A DNA stretch of 64,000 bases from Nocardioides sp. Iso805N (GCF_000364605.1 NZ_KB822576.1:310001-374000); one strand, 5' to 3'; numbered from the stretch's first letter, positions 30,944 to 41,348 are shown. Translations and numbers: made by a program. The notes: a model not told the origin generated them from the letters alone.

Positions 30944-32016
30944 CGGCCCGCGACCTCCTGCACCATCCGGGCCAGCCTCTCGTCGGCGTCGCGCGGGATG
31001 AGGGCGCTGGCACTCGCGCTCATCGCGGCGAGCCGATCCGCGTCCACGGCGAGCGGGACCACGGTGTCGGCCACCCAGTCGGCCGTGAACTCCGCGTCGG
31101 CCACCAGCAGCGCGCCGCCGGCCTCCACGACCGGCAGCGCGTTGAGCCGCTGCTCACCGTTGCCGATCGCCAGCGGCACGAAGACAGCAGGTACGCCGAC
31201 GGCAGCGGCCTCGGTGACACTCGACGCACCGGCCCGGCACACCATCAGATCGGCAGCCGCCAGGGCGTAGTCCATCCGGTCCACGTAGTTGACCGCGACG
31301 TAGGGAACGCCGCTGGGCGGCACCTGCGGCAGCTCGTTCTTGGGACCGACGACGTGCAGCACCTGCACCCCCGCCTGCGCGAAGACCGGTGCCGCGGCGG
31401 TGATCGCCTCGTTCAGCCGGCGCGCACCCTGGGAGCCGCCCGTGACCACTACCGTCACTCGCTCGAGGTCCAGGCCGAAGAACGCGCGCGCCTCCGCCCG
31501 GAGCGCGGCCCGGTCCAGCGTCGAGACGAGCCGGCGGATCGGCAGGCCGACGTACTCGGCGTGCGGGAGGGGGGTGTCGGGGAAGCTCACGCCCACCCGC
31601 ACAGCCACCCGGGCGCCGATCTTGTTGGCCAGGCCTGGCAGGGCGTTCTGCTCGTGCACCACCACCGGCACCTTGCGCCGGCGAGCCGCCAGGTAGACGG
31701 GCAGCGAGACGTAGCCGCCGTATCCGACGACGACATCGGGACGGACCCGGTCAAGAACCTCCCGGGCCGCGCGCACCGCGCGTCGCAGGTTGGTCGGGAC
31801 TCGCAGGAGCTCGGCGTTGAGCGCACGCGGCAGCGGCACCGGCGGGATCAGCTCCAGCGGGTAGCCGGCGGCCGGGACGACGGTGTTCTCCAATCCCCGA
31901 GGCGTGCCGACGCAGGTGATCTCCGCGCTCGGATCGAGCCGTCGAAGGGCGTCGGCGGTGGCGAGCAGGGGCGAGGTGTGGCCGGCGGTGCCGCCACCGG
32001 CGAGAAGGACGCGCAT
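30940..32016 (-). CDS. murG: Lipid II-forming GlcNAc transferase MurG
   Basis: Transfers GlcNAc to lipid I on the inner face of the membrane to make lipid II. 358 aa, GT-B fold. Marks are MRVLLAGGGTAGHTSP at the N-terminus, VVGYGGYVS, VVHEQNALPGLANK, VVTGGSQGARRLNE, and ADLMVCRAGASSVTEAAAVGVPAVFVPL in the donor-binding domain. It lies 12 bp after ftsW and overlaps murC by 4 bp. Confidence 0.98.
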   Translation of the reverse strand: MRVLLAGGGTAGHTSPLLATADALRRLDPSAEITCVGTPRGLENTVVPAAGYPLELIPPVPLPRALNAELLRVPTNLRRAVRAAREVLDRVRPDVVVGYGGYVSLPVYLAARRRKVPVVVHEQNALPGLANKIGARVAVRVGVSFPDTPLPHAEYVGLPIRRLVSTLDRAALRAEARAFFGLDLERVTVVVTGGSQGARRLNEAITAAAPVFAQAGVQVLHVVGPKNELPQVPPSGVPYVAVNYVDRMDYALAAADLMVCRAGASSVTEAAAVGVPAVFVPLAIGNGEQRLNALPVVEAGGALLVADAEFTADWVADTVVPLAVDADRLAAMSASASALIPRDADERLARMVQEVAGR

Positions 32017-32028
32017 GGTGCTTGAAAT

Positions 32029-33294
32029 CTACCGGGCCGAGATACCAGCGGAACGGGACCTCTTGCGCTGCGCGAGCGCCTCGGCCGCCTCGGGCTCGCG
32101 GCGGGCGAAGCCGATCACCAGGCCGAGCGCGACCAGCGAGGGCAGCAGCGCCGATCCACCGTAGGAGACCAGCGGCAGCGGGATGCCGATGACCGGCAGG
32201 AAGGCCAACACCATGCCGATGTTGATCACCGCCTGCCCGACCAGCCACACCACCACGCCGAAGGTCACGTAGCGGACGAACGGGTCGGCGGTCTGGCGCG
32301 CCACCCGCAGGGCCGCGTAGGCGAGCACAACGAACAGGCCGATCACCAGCAGCGTGCCGACCAGGCCGAGCTCCTCGCCCAGCACCGCGAAGATGAAGTC
32401 GGTGTGCGCCTCGGGCAGCTGGCCCCACTTCTGCCGCGACGCACCGATCCCCTCCCCGAACCAGCCGCCGGAGGAGAGCGCGTAGAGGCCGTGGCCGGCC
32501 TGCCAGCCGGCTCCCTGGAAGTCGTTGAACGGGTTCAGGAAGTTGGCGATGCGCACCTGACGCTCGTGGCTGATGCCGACGAAGAACAGCGCCACCGAGC
32601 TGACGACGAGAAGGGCGATGGTGAACCACTTGCTGGGAAAGCCGACCACCCACAGCAGGCCCAGCAGGATGGCGCCGAAGACCAGCGCGGTGCCGAGGTC
32701 GTGTCCCACCAGCACCAGCGCCGTGGCCAGCAGGAGACCCGGCACCACCGGCATCACCATGTGGTGCACGCTGCGAAGTCGACGCTCCTTGAGCGCGTAG
32801 ATGTGCCCGGCCCACAGCACCAGCGCCAGCTTGGCGATCTCCGAGGGCTGGATCTGGATCGGGCCCAACGCCAGCCAGTTCTTGTTGCCGTAGACCGAGA
32901 TGCCCATGAAGGCGGTCATCAGCAGCAACCCGAGCGAGAGCACGTACGCCGGCCACACCAGCCGACGGATCCAGCGCTGCGACATCCGACTCGCCAGATA
33001 GGCGACCGGCAGCCCGAGCAGCACCCACATCAACTGCTTCTTGACCACCGCGTAGGAGTCGCCGTTGTAGTGCTGGTAGGCGTAGACGCTGGAGGCGCTC
33101 ATCACCATGATCAGCCCGATCACCAGCAGCAGCGCCGAGGCACCGAGCAGCAGGTAGTAGGACGTCAGCGGGCGCTCGAGTGCCTCTTGCAGGGTGCTGA
33201 GACGGTGGTTGAGCCAGGAGGCCGACGAGGCACGGAGCGGCAGCCGCTCCGGGGAGGAGGTGCCGGCGGTCTCCTCGGGGTTGGCCGTGGTCAC
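32029..33294 (-). CDS. ftsW: Lipid II polymerase FtsW (SEDS family)
   Basis: A SEDS glycosyltransferase that polymerises septal glycan with FtsI. 421 aa with about ten membrane helices after a 45-residue polar N-terminus. Conserved features are GNKNWLALGPIQIQPSEIAKL, the catalytic Asp in LVGHDLGTALVFGAILLG, and AHTDFIFAVLGEELGL and PLPLVSYGGSALL. Start is GTG 33294, 22 bp after murD. The C-terminal tail is basic (QRKRSRSAGISAR). Confidence 0.97.
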   Translation of the reverse strand: MTTANPEETAGTSSPERLPLRASSASWLNHRLSTLQEALERPLTSYYLLLGASALLLVIGLIMVMSASSVYAYQHYNGDSYAVVKKQLMWVLLGLPVAYLASRMSQRWIRRLVWPAYVLSLGLLLMTAFMGISVYGNKNWLALGPIQIQPSEIAKLALVLWAGHIYALKERRLRSVHHMVMPVVPGLLLATALVLVGHDLGTALVFGAILLGLLWVVGFPSKWFTIALLVVSSVALFFVGISHERQVRIANFLNPFNDFQGAGWQAGHGLYALSSGGWFGEGIGASRQKWGQLPEAHTDFIFAVLGEELGLVGTLLVIGLFVVLAYAALRVARQTADPFVRYVTFGVVVWLVGQAVINIGMVLAFLPVIGIPLPLVSYGGSALLPSLVALGLVIGFARREPEAAEALAQRKRSRSAGISAR

Positions 33295-33316
33295 CGCTCC
33301 CCCTTCCGCTCGACAG

Positions 33317-34795
33317 CTAGCTGATCTGTTCCTTCACCGCGGCGACGAACGCGTCGCCCCTCGCCTTGTAGTCGCGGAACTGGTCCTGACTCGCGCATCC
33401 CGGCGCCAGCAGCACCGTGTCACCGGCGACTGCGAGCCGGGTCGCGGCTTGGACCGCGTGCCCCATGACTGCCGCACCAGTCTCGTCGGCGGGCAACGCG
33501 ATCACCGGGACATCGGGCGCGTGTCGCGCAAGAGCCTCGGCAATCACGTCCTGGTCACGTCCGATCAAGACGACGCCGCGCAACCGCTCCCGGATCACCG
33601 GCACTAGCTCCTCGAACCGCGCCCCCTTGGCCAGCCCGCCGGCGATCCAGACCACCGGGTCGTAGGCCTGCAGCGAGGCCTGGGCGGCGTGCGGATTGGT
33701 CGCCTTCGAGTCGTCCACCCACGTGATGCCCGCGTGGGTCGCGACGGTCTCGATCCGGTGGCCGTCGGGCCGGAAGGACCGCAGCCCGTCTCGCACCGCC
33801 TGCTGGCTGACGCCATGGGCTCGAGCGAGGGCGGCCGCTGCCAGGGCGTTCTGCACGTAGTGCGGGGCCGGGGTGTGACCGAGCGCCTCGCCCAGGTCGC
33901 TGATGGTGCACAGCTCGGCGGCGCTGCTCTGCCGCTCGGCGATGAAGGCCCGGTCGACCAGGATGTCCTCGACCACGCCGACCATGCCGACGCCGGGCAT
34001 GCCGAGCGTGAAGCCGATCGCCCGCGCGCCTTCCTGGACGTCGGCCTCCTCGACCAGGCGGCGGGTCACCTCGTCGGCGGCGTTATAGACGCAGGCCCTG
34101 CTGACGCCTTGGTAGATGCGGCCCTTGTCGGCGACGTACTCCTGCATCGACGGATACCAGTCGAGATGGTCCTCGGCGACGTTGAGCACCGCCGCGCTCT
34201 CGGCGGCCATCGAGTCGGTGTAGTGGAGCTGGAAGCTGGAGAGCTCCACGGCGAAGACGTCGTACGGCGCCGGGTCCATCACCGCCTCGACGATCGGCAG
34301 GCCGACGTTGCCGACTGCGACCGACCGCAGCCCAGCGGTCCGCAGGATGGTGTCGAGCATCTGCACGGTGGTGGTCTTGCCGTTGGTGCCGGTGATCGCG
34401 AGCCATGGGGCCGCGTTGCCCCCAGGGCCGGTGTCGCGCAGCCGCCAGGCCAGCTCGACCTCGCCCCAGATCGGGATCCCGCGGTCACGGGCCTGCGCCA
34501 GCAGCGGGGCCGAGGGCTTCCACCCCGGTGACGTCACGAGGAGGTCGACGTCCGCGGGCAGCCGTGCCGTCTCGCCGGCATCGAGTCGGATGTCAGCACC
34601 GAGCACCCGCAGCAGCTCGGCCTTCTCCTGGCGCTCGCCGTCGCCGGTCGACTCGTCGAGTGCTGTCACCGTGGCACCGAGGTGCAGCAGGTTGTCCGCC
34701 GCGGCGAAGCCGGAGACGCCGAAGCCTGCCACGACCGCCCGCACGCCCTCCCAGGAGTCGCGCCGACCAAGCTTCGTCGGGTCCGGACCGGTCAT
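33317..34795 (-). CDS. murD: UDP-MurNAc-Ala--D-glutamate ligase
   Basis: Adds D-Glu to UDP-MurNAc-L-Ala. 492 aa, at the long end for MurD. The Rossmann-like N-terminal domain (VVAGFGVSGFAAADNLLHLG), the ATP loop ITGTNGKTTT, AVELSSFQLH, HRIETVATHAGITWVDDSKATNPHAA and the C-terminal LLAPGCASQDQFRDYKARGDAF are all clear. It is separated from mraY by 64 bp without a recognisable signal, the loosest junction inside this part of the cluster apart from murE-mraY. Confidence 0.97.
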   Translation of the reverse strand: MTGPDPTKLGRRDSWEGVRAVVAGFGVSGFAAADNLLHLGATVTALDESTGDGERQEKAELLRVLGADIRLDAGETARLPADVDLLVTSPGWKPSAPLLAQARDRGIPIWGEVELAWRLRDTGPGGNAAPWLAITGTNGKTTTVQMLDTILRTAGLRSVAVGNVGLPIVEAVMDPAPYDVFAVELSSFQLHYTDSMAAESAAVLNVAEDHLDWYPSMQEYVADKGRIYQGVSRACVYNAADEVTRRLVEEADVQEGARAIGFTLGMPGVGMVGVVEDILVDRAFIAERQSSAAELCTISDLGEALGHTPAPHYVQNALAAAALARAHGVSQQAVRDGLRSFRPDGHRIETVATHAGITWVDDSKATNPHAAQASLQAYDPVVWIAGGLAKGARFEELVPVIRERLRGVVLIGRDQDVIAEALARHAPDVPVIALPADETGAAVMGHAVQAATRLAVAGDTVLLAPGCASQDQFRDYKARGDAFVAAVKEQIS

Positions 34796-34859
34796 GCGGG
34801 CTCCTCGTTCGCGGCGTCGCTGTGGCAGAGGAAACCACGCGAGTCGTCGAGCACGGTCG

Positions 34860-35951
34860 TCACGAGACGGCCACCCAGGCGCCGTAGAAGAGACCGAGTC
34901 CGGCCGTCACGCAGATGCCCGCGATGATCCAGAACCGGATCACGACGGTGACCTGCTCCCAGCCGAGCATCTCGAAGTGATGGTGGATCGGCGTCATCCG
35001 GAACAACCGCTTGCCGGCACCGCCGTTGCGCTTGGTGAGCTTGAAGAAGCTGACCTGCAGGATCACCGAGACCGTCTCGAGCACGAAGATGCCGCCGATG
35101 ACGGCCATCAGCAGCTCGGTGCGGCTCAGGATCGCGAAGCCGGCCAGCGCGCCACCGAGCGCGAGCGAGCCGGTGTCGCCCATGAAGATCTTGGCCGGCG
35201 AGGCGTTCCACCACAGGAAGCCGAAGCACGCACCAGTGATGGCGGCGGCGACGATCGCCAGGTCGAGCGGGTCGCGAACGGTGTAGCAGTGCAGCTGATC
35301 GACGTTGGGCCGGCTGCTGCCGCAGCGCTGGTTGTTCTGCCAGATGCAGACCAGGGTGTAGGCGCCGAAGACCATCATCGAGACGCCGGTCGCGAGACCG
35401 TCCAGACCGTCGGTGAGGTTCACCGCGTTGCTGGTCGCGGTCACGATGAACCAGATCAGCACGATCACGACGACCAGCGGCAGCTTCGGGCCCCAGTCGT
35501 GGATGGTGGAGAGGTAGCGCGAGGCGGGGTGCACACCGCGGTCGTCGGCGAAGAACATCGTGGCGAGGATGCCGAAGATCACCGCGACTGCGGTCTGCCC
35601 GATCATCTTCGCCCCGCTGCGCAGACCGAGGTTGCGCTGCATGAAGACCTTGATGAAGTCGTCGAGGAAGCCCACCAGCGCACACCCGACGAACAGGAAC
35701 ACCAGCAGCCAGCCGCTCGCGCTGGGCGCATCGCCCTCGGCCAGCTTGGCCACCAGGTAGGCGATCACCGCGGCGAGGACGATCGCCACGCCACCCATCG
35801 TCGGCGTACCGCGTTTGGTGTGGTGGCTGGTCGGCCCGTCGTCGCGGATCTCCTGGCCATAACCCCACCGGGTGAACTGGCGGATCGCCAGCCTGGTGCC
35901 CAGGAGCGAGAGGAGCAGCGCAATCACGCCGCTCAACAGAATCGCCCTCAT
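34860..35951 (-). CDS. mraY: Phospho-MurNAc-pentapeptide transferase MraY
   Basis: Transfers phospho-MurNAc-pentapeptide to undecaprenyl phosphate to make lipid I. 363 aa, ten predicted helices. Family sites are [12 protein letters not shown], the Asp pair in [22 protein letters not shown], and [12 protein letters not shown], with the HHHFE motif at [11 protein letters not shown] chose ATG 35951 ([15 protein letters not shown]); GAGGGTGGG lies about 5 nt upstream. Its start codon overlaps the stop of a 13-codon mini-ORF (35948-35989) that occupies the place where murF is normally found. Confidence 0.97.
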   Translation of the reverse strand: MRAILLSGVIALLLSLLGTRLAIRQFTRWGYGQEIRDDGPTSHHTKRGTPTMGGVAIVLAAVIAYLVAKLAEGDAPSASGWLLVFLFVGCALVGFLDDFIKVFMQRNLGLRSGAKMIGQTAVAVIFGILATMFFADDRGVHPASRYLSTIHDWGPKLPLVVVIVLIWFIVTATSNAVNLTDGLDGLATGVSMMVFGAYTLVCIWQNNQRCGSSRPNVDQLHCYTVRDPLDLAIVAAAITGACFGFLWWNASPAKIFMGDTGSLALGGALAGFAILSRTELLMAVIGGIFVLETVSVILQVSFFKLTKRNGGAGKRLFRMTPIHHHFEMLGWEQVTVVIRFWIIAGICVTAGLGLFYGAWVAVS

Positions 35952-35989
35952 GCACCCACCCTCACTTCGCTGACACGGCCGTCGGCCAT
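35948..35989 (-). other. 13-codon mini-ORF in murE-mraY gap
   Basis: ATG 35989 begins the peptide [13 protein letters not shown]; its TGA overlaps the mraY ATG as ATGA. GAGGAAG lies 2-8 nt upstream as a possible ribosome-binding site. It could be a coupling minigene, a remnant of murF, or chance. The whole murE-mraY gap is only 80 bp. Confidence 0.35.
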
Positions 35990-36031
35990 TCTTCCTCACC
36001 CCGAACCCGGGGGGACGATGCCCCGCCGTCG

Positions 36032-37666
36032 CTATGCGTCAGTTGTGAGACTGCTCTCGGTCGGATCCGGTGATGCCTCCACCGCGAGACGCGCACGGAT
36101 CACCTCGCGGGCCACGTCGCGGTCGTCGAAGGGGTGCGTCCGCTCCCCCACGGTCTGCCCACTCTCGTGACCCTTGCCCGCGATCAGCACGATGTCGCCG
36201 GCCGAGGCGGCGACGATCGCGGCGATGATCGCCTCGCGCCGGTCGCCGATCTCGCTGACCTCGGCGCGACCGGCGGTGGTGCCGGCGAGCACCGCCTCCC
36301 GGATGGCGGCCGGGTCCTCAGTGCGCGGGTTGTCGTCGGTCACCACGAGTACGTCGGAGAGGCGCGCGGCGATCTCGCCCATGATGGGCCGCTTGCCCGG
36401 GTCGCGGTCGCCGCCCGCGCCGAGGACGGTGATGATCCGGCCGTCGGTCAACGGGCGCAGGGTGCGGATCGCGGCCTCGACCGCGTCCGGCTTGTGGGCG
36501 TAGTCGACGACCACGGTGAAGTCCTGGCCCTCGTCGATCCGCTCCAGCCGACCGGGGACGCCGCCCGAGCCGCCGAGCGCCGCCGCGAACGCCTCGACGT
36601 CCAGCCCGGCCTCGGCGACAGCGGCGACAGCGGCCAGCGCATTGCTGACGTTGAAGTCACCGGGCAGCGGCACCTGCACGTCGTAGCGGCCGGTCGGACC
36701 GACCGCGGTGAACGTGGAGCCCTCCGCCTCGAGGTGGATGTCGCGGGCCCGCCAGTCCGCCTTCGCACCCCTGGTGGAGAACGTGCGGACCGGGATGTCG
36801 GTCTCGCGCACCAGCCGCCGACCGTGCTCGTCGTCGATGCAGACCAGGGCGAGCCGGGCGCGCTGCGGCGTGAACAGCGACGCCTTCGCGCGGTAGTAGT
36901 CCTCGATGTCGGCGTGGAAGTCGAGGTGGTCGCGGCCCAGGTTGAGGAAGACCGCCACGTCGTAGACGACACCGTCGACGCGGCCCATCACCAGGGCGTG
37001 GCTGGAGACCTCCATCGCGCACGCCTCGACGCCCGACTCCCGCATCACGCCGAAGATCGCGTGCAGGTCCGGGGCCTCGGGGGTGGTGAGCGCGGTCCGG
37101 ATGTCCCGGCCCGCGACGCGGGTGCCGACGGTGCCGATCACGCCGGCCGGCACCTCGGCGGCCTCCAGACCCGCGGTGATGAGCCGGGTGGTGGTCGTCT
37201 TGCCCTGGGTCCCGGTCACGCCGATCATCCGCATGCCCGCGGCCGGCTCGCCGTAGATCCGGGCCGCCAGCCGCCCGAGCAGCCGGCGTGGCTCCTCCGC
37301 GATGAGCACGGGTACGCCGGCCAGCACGGGCGCGTTCGGCCGCACCCGCTCGATGCCCTCCTGGTCGGTCAGGATCGCCACGGCACCGGCCTCGACGGCA
37401 TCCTCGACGTACTCGATGCCGTGCACCCGGCTGCCAGGCAGCGCTGCGTAGAGGTCGCCTTCGAGGATCCGCTGCGAGCTCAGCGAGAGCCCGGTGACCT
37501 CGGTGTCGGGATCCCCCGCCAGCGTGAGCATGGGGTCGCCGGTCTCGGCCAGGATCTCCGCGGCGAGCGCACCGACCCGGGTCCGCAGGGGTCGCTGCGG
37601 ACGGGTCGAGGCGATCTGACGCTGGCGCTCGCGCTGCTCGCGGTCGGCAAGGTTCATGGTGGGCAC
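36032..37666 (-). CDS. murE: UDP-MurNAc-tripeptide (diaminopimelate) ligase
   Basis: Adds the third stem residue to UDP-MurNAc-Ala-Glu. 544 aa. Marks are the ATP loop [52 protein letters not shown], and DNPRTEDP, the motif of diaminopimelate-adding MurE rather than lysine-adding enzymes. Nocardioides walls usually contain LL-DAP, but the stereochemistry cannot be read here. Start is uncertain between GTG 37666 and ATG 37657. murF should follow but does not. Confidence 0.96.
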   Translation of the reverse strand: MPTMNLADREQRERQRQIASTRPQRPLRTRVGALAAEILAETGDPMLTLAGDPDTEVTGLSLSSQRILEGDLYAALPGSRVHGIEYVEDAVEAGAVAILTDQEGIERVRPNAPVLAGVPVLIAEEPRRLLGRLAARIYGEPAAGMRMIGVTGTQGKTTTTRLITAGLEAAEVPAGVIGTVGTRVAGRDIRTALTTPEAPDLHAIFGVMRESGVEACAMEVSSHALVMGRVDGVVYDVAVFLNLGRDHLDFHADIEDYYRAKASLFTPQRARLALVCIDDEHGRRLVRETDIPVRTFSTRGAKADWRARDIHLEAEGSTFTAVGPTGRYDVQVPLPGDFNVSNALAAVAAVAEAGLDVEAFAAALGGSGGVPGRLERIDEGQDFTVVVDYAHKPDAVEAAIRTLRPLTDGRIITVLGAGGDRDPGKRPIMGEIAARLSDVLVVTDDNPRTEDPAAIREAVLAGTTAGRAEVSEIGDRREAIIAAIVAASAGDIVLIAGKGHESGQTVGERTHPFDDRDVAREVIRARLAVEASPDPTESSLTTDA

Positions 37667-37698
37667 AGGCTAGTCCAGCACCATCCGAGCTCGGTCGC

Positions 37699-39510
37699 TC
37701 AGGGGCGGCCGTGCGGGTTGTTGCCCTTGCCCCACATCGTCGGCAGGTTGGACGGCTTGGTGTTCGTCGGCGCGACGCCGTAGCGACGCAGGGCGAAGCT
37801 CATGATCTTCTGCCACACCGGGCCGGCCGTGACACCACCACCGGCCGCGCCGCTGCGCGGGTCGTTGACCACCACGTAGACGGTGAAGCGCGGGTTGTCG
37901 GCCGGGGCGAATCCGGCGTACGAGACCGTGAGGCTGCCGTCGTAGCCGCCGTTGACGGCGCGCTGCGCGGTGCCGGTCTTGCCGGCCACCCGATAGCCCG
38001 GGATCTGCGTCTGCGGCGCCGTGCCGGTCTTCGGATCCGGCACCCGCTCCATCATCTTCATCATCTGGGTCGCGGCCCGCTTGCTGACCACCCGGTGGCT
38101 GGTGGTCTCGTCGGTGCCCACCACCTGGCCCGAGTCGGTGGTGGCCTTGCCCTCGATGAGACTGGGATCGACCCGTACGCCGCCGTTGGCGACCGCGTTC
38201 ACGGCGCTGATCTCCTGCAGCGCGTTGACCGAGACCGACTGACCGAAGTCGACGCGGTCCTGGATCTGGTGGTTCCACTGCGCCATCGTGGGCAGGATCC
38301 CGGGCGACTCGCCGAGCAGGCCGACATTGGTGCGCTGGCCGAGGCCGAACTGCTCGAGGTACTGGTGCAGCTGGCCGGAATCGAACCGGTCGGAGGCCAG
38401 CACCGTGCCGATGTTGGACGACTGGGCGATCACGCCGGCCAGGGTGAACCTCAGCGTGCCGTGGGTGAACCAGTCGTGGATGACCCGGTCCTGGCGATGC
38501 AGCTCGCCGGGCACGACCAGCTTGGTCCGGTCGGTGACCTTGCCGGCATCGATCAGCGCCGACAGGGTGAGGATCTTCTCCACCGACCCGGGCTCGTAGA
38601 CCTCGTTGAGCGAGCGAGCGCCACGGTCGGCCTTCGGCGAGGCCCCGGGATCGGAGGCGTCGAAGGTCGGGTCGTCGGCCAGCGCCAGGATCTCGCCGGT
38701 CTTCACGTCCTGGACGATCGCGATCCCGTTGAGGGCGTTCGACTTCTCGTCGGCCTGACGCAGCACCCGCTGGGCATACCACTGGAGCTCGCGGTCGATG
38801 GTCGTGTGCACGTCGGTGCCGTTGACCGGCTCGACGGTCGAGGAGTCACCCAGCGGGATCCGGGTGCCACCGGAGGCCTCGTAGGTCTCCTTGCCGTCCT
38901 TGCCTGCGAGCTCGTTGTTGAGCGACTTCTCCAGACCGGCCAGCGGACCGTCGGTGCCCAGGAAGCCGACCACGTTGGCCGCCACGTCGCCCGCCGGGTA
39001 CTCACGGATCGGGTCGTCGGCGGTGTAGAGGCCCTTGAAGCCCGCGGTCTGGGCAGCGTCGACCGCCTCGGTGACCTTGGCCGCCGGCTGCTTGCGGGCG
39101 ACGTAGACGTAGTGCTCGCCGCTGCCTGCGGCCTTGCCCTCCAGCGCGGTCAGCGTCGTGGCGTAGTCCAGGTCGAGCTTGTTCGCCAACAGGGTGGCCA
39201 GCTGGGGGGCGTACTGACGCGTGATCGTCGGATCGGCAGTGATCATCAGGCCGTCGGCGGAGTCCGCCAGGGGCTTGCCGTTGCGGTCCAGGATCTCGCC
39301 GCGCTGCGCCGGCAGCACCTGGTGCTGCAGGTTCACCTGCTCAGCCGCCTGCGCGTAGGCGTGCGGATCGAAGCCCTGCAGCTGCACCAGGCGCGCGCCG
39401 AAGAGCGAGAGCACCATCGCGATCAGCACGAAGCCGATCCGCATCCGCAGGTGCGGTGATCCGCGGCGCGAGCCCCGGCGCTGATCGTTCGGGCGCACTG
39501 ATTCCCTCAT
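37699..39510 (-). CDS. ftsI: Septal penicillin-binding protein FtsI (PbpB)
   Basis: The class B transpeptidase of division, working with FtsW. 603 aa: short basic tail, one membrane helix (about 23-43), the PBP dimerisation domain starting ILDRNGKPLADSADG, and the transpeptidase domain with SxxK as EPGSVEKILT, SxN as QSSN, and KTG as AGKTGTAQR. Two serine/threonine PASTA domains are absent, as in M. tuberculosis PbpB. ATG 39510 is followed by the Arg-rich tail; 77 bp separate it from the ftsL-like gene. Confidence 0.97.
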   Translation of the reverse strand: MRESVRPNDQRRGSRRGSPHLRMRIGFVLIAMVLSLFGARLVQLQGFDPHAYAQAAEQVNLQHQVLPAQRGEILDRNGKPLADSADGLMITADPTITRQYAPQLATLLANKLDLDYATTLTALEGKAAGSGEHYVYVARKQPAAKVTEAVDAAQTAGFKGLYTADDPIREYPAGDVAANVVGFLGTDGPLAGLEKSLNNELAGKDGKETYEASGGTRIPLGDSSTVEPVNGTDVHTTIDRELQWYAQRVLRQADEKSNALNGIAIVQDVKTGEILALADDPTFDASDPGASPKADRGARSLNEVYEPGSVEKILTLSALIDAGKVTDRTKLVVPGELHRQDRVIHDWFTHGTLRFTLAGVIAQSSNIGTVLASDRFDSGQLHQYLEQFGLGQRTNVGLLGESPGILPTMAQWNHQIQDRVDFGQSVSVNALQEISAVNAVANGGVRVDPSLIEGKATTDSGQVVGTDETTSHRVVSKRAATQMMKMMERVPDPKTGTAPQTQIPGYRVAGKTGTAQRAVNGGYDGSLTVSYAGFAPADNPRFTVYVVVNDPRSGAAGGGVTAGPVWQKIMSFALRRYGVAPTNTKPSNLPTMWGKGNNPHGRP

Positions 39511-39587
39511 CTGTGACTGGTGTGACTGTTGGGGACTTGTCTATCGCGTCGAGACGTTGCCGCCGGGCACCGTGGGCGCGTGTCGCG

Positions 39588-40157
39588 TCAGTGCTGCGCC
39601 GCGTGATTCTTCGCAGCCTGCTTCTTCGCCTGCTTCTTGGCCTGCTTCTGGGCGGCGCTGTCCGAGGGGCTCGTCACCGGCTTGGTCTTCGGCGCTGTCG
39701 CCGTCGGCTTCGGGTTGCGCGCCCACAGCTGCGGGGTCGAGTCCGCGGTGGCCGGCGCGGGCGTCCCCTCCACCTTGCCGGACGGCACGTCCAGCACGGC
39801 GGGGTTACCCGCGATCACCATGCCGTGCGCCTGAGCCTTGGCCGCGATCACCTGCGGATCGTCGAGCCGCTGCAGGTCGGACTGGAGCCCCTGCTGGCGC
39901 GCGGCCAGGTTGTCGGCCTGTGTCTGGAGCCTGCTCTCCACGAACGCGGCCTGCTGCATCGAGGTGTTGAACATCAACAGTCCGATCACACCCGCCAGCA
40001 GGATGGCGGTGATCAGTGCGATGAACGGCAGTCGTGGCGCAGTCGAGCGACGCACGCCCGGCACCACGGTGAGCCGGGCGCGCTGGAGCGCGGCCGGATC
40101 TGCCCAGCCCGCGATGCGGCGTACGGAACGGACCGCTGCTGATGCGGTGTTGCTCAT
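39588..40157 (-). CDS. FtsL-like bitopic division protein
   Basis: 189 aa. A basic cytoplasmic tail, one membrane helix (about 45-62), then a coiled coil ([27 protein letters not shown]) and the segment [16 protein letters not shown] that is typical of FtsL/DivIC proteins. A long Pro/Thr/Lys-rich tail ends in [15 protein letters not shown], which is unusual. The identification rests on topology and on its position between rsmH and ftsI, where M. tuberculosis has FtsL (Rv2164c). ATG 40157 overlaps the rsmH stop as ATGA. Confidence 0.82.
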   Translation of the reverse strand: MSNTASAAVRSVRRIAGWADPAALQRARLTVVPGVRRSTAPRLPFIALITAILLAGVIGLLMFNTSMQQAAFVESRLQTQADNLAARQQGLQSDLQRLDDPQVIAAKAQAHGMVIAGNPAVLDVPSGKVEGTPAPATADSTPQLWARNPKPTATAPKTKPVTSPSDSAAQKQAKKQAKKQAAKNHAAQH

Positions 40158-41134
40158 CGTCTGTCTCCCCCGGATGCAGTTCTCTTGACGCGTTCGACAG
40201 CGCGCAGCCGGACCGAGGCCGCGCGCGGGTTCTGCTCGATCTCGTCGGGCGAGGCCTGTTCGGAGCCTCGGGTGACGAGTCGGAAGTCGGGTTCCATGCC
40301 CTCGGGCACGAACGGCAGGTCCGGCGGAACGTCGAGCCGGGTCACTGCCGTGAAGGCGTGCTTGACCAGCCGGTCCTCGAGCGAGTGGTAGGACTCCACC
40401 ACCACCCGGCCGCCGACACCGATCGCGGCCAGCGATGCGGGCAGGGCACGGCGCAGCGCGCCCAGCTCGTCGTTGACCTCCATCCGCAGCGCCTGGAAGG
40501 TGCGCTTGCCGGGGTGTCCACCGGTACGCCGCGCGGGCGCCGGGATCTCGGCGTAGAGCAGCTCGACCAACGGCCCGCTGGTGGTCCACGGCACCGTCTC
40601 ACGTCGCCGCACGATCGCACCGGCGATCTTCTTGGCGAACTTCTCCTCGCCGAAGTCGCGCAGCACCCGGGTCAGCTCGCCGGCCGAGTAGGTGTTGAGC
40701 ACGTCGGCCGCGGTGATCCCGCGAGTGGCGTCCATCCGCATGTCGAGCGGTGCGTCCTCCGCGTAGGCGAAGCCACGCTCACGCTGGTCGAGCTGCATCG
40801 AGGAGACGCCGAGGTCGAACAGCACGGCGTCGACGTGGTCGAGCCCCTGCTCCTCGAGCACCTCGGCGATCTCGTCGTACACCGCGTGCACCGCCGTCCA
40901 CCGCTCGCCGAAGGGCGCCAGCCGGGCCCCTGCGAGGGCGAGTGCGGAGGTGTCGCGATCGATGCCGAGGACCCGTACGCCGGGCAGCCGCTGCAGCACC
41001 GCCTCGGTGTGACCGCCGTGTCCGGTGGTGGCGTCGATCATCACCGCGGGCGCCTCGGGAGTGCCGTGGGCGAGCGCCGGAGCGAGCAGGTCGACGATGC
41101 GGTCGAGCATCACCGGCACGTGCTGTTGCTCCAC
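40154..41134 (-). CDS. rsmH: 16S rRNA m4C1402 methyltransferase RsmH
   Basis: Methylates N4 of C1402 in 16S rRNA. 326 aa starting at GTG 41134 ([17 protein letters not shown]), with GGGGAG close upstream. SAM-binding [48 protein letters not shown] and [15 protein letters not shown] are all present. It is the second gene of the dcw cluster, 214 bp after mraZ, which is longer than in most genomes. Confidence 0.97.
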   Translation of the reverse strand: MEQQHVPVMLDRIVDLLAPALAHGTPEAPAVMIDATTGHGGHTEAVLQRLPGVRVLGIDRDTSALALAGARLAPFGERWTAVHAVYDEIAEVLEEQGLDHVDAVLFDLGVSSMQLDQRERGFAYAEDAPLDMRMDATRGITAADVLNTYSAGELTRVLRDFGEEKFAKKIAGAIVRRRETVPWTTSGPLVELLYAEIPAPARRTGGHPGKRTFQALRMEVNDELGALRRALPASLAAIGVGGRVVVESYHSLEDRLVKHAFTAVTRLDVPPDLPFVPEGMEPDFRLVTRGSEQASPDEIEQNPRAASVRLRAVERVKRTASGGDRR

Positions 41135-41175
41135 TTCTCCCCACCTCCCTGTGGCGTCGATCTGTCCTGGTGCAT

Positions 41176-41191
41176 CCCGGGTCCGAGGACC
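41176..41191. promoter_or_regulatory. Hairpin in mraZ-rsmH gap
   Basis: CGGGTCC-GA-GGACCCG forms a perfect 7-bp stem with a 2-nt spacer, about 40 bp before the rsmH start. It could attenuate or process the dcw transcript. The rest of the 214-bp gap shows no open frame of interest. Confidence 0.4.
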
Positions 41192-41348
41192 CGAAAAGCG
41201 GACCCGCAGAGCCAGGTCTCATGCCCGCCTCCGGGGCTGCGTTGAAGCCCTGGGCGACCTCTTCTGGAGCCGGGGAAGTGACCCCAGAGAAGTCGGGAGA
41301 GCGGGACTGAGACCTCGTCCTGCGGATCCGCTGTTGTGTTATTTCCGG

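Noticed and set aside
34308..36170. Long plus-strand frame of 620 codons opposite murD, mraY and murE, considered as a possible hidden murF
   Set aside because: It is the antisense shadow of GC-rich coding sequence; it has no ATP-binding GTxGKT motif or Mur ligase domain.
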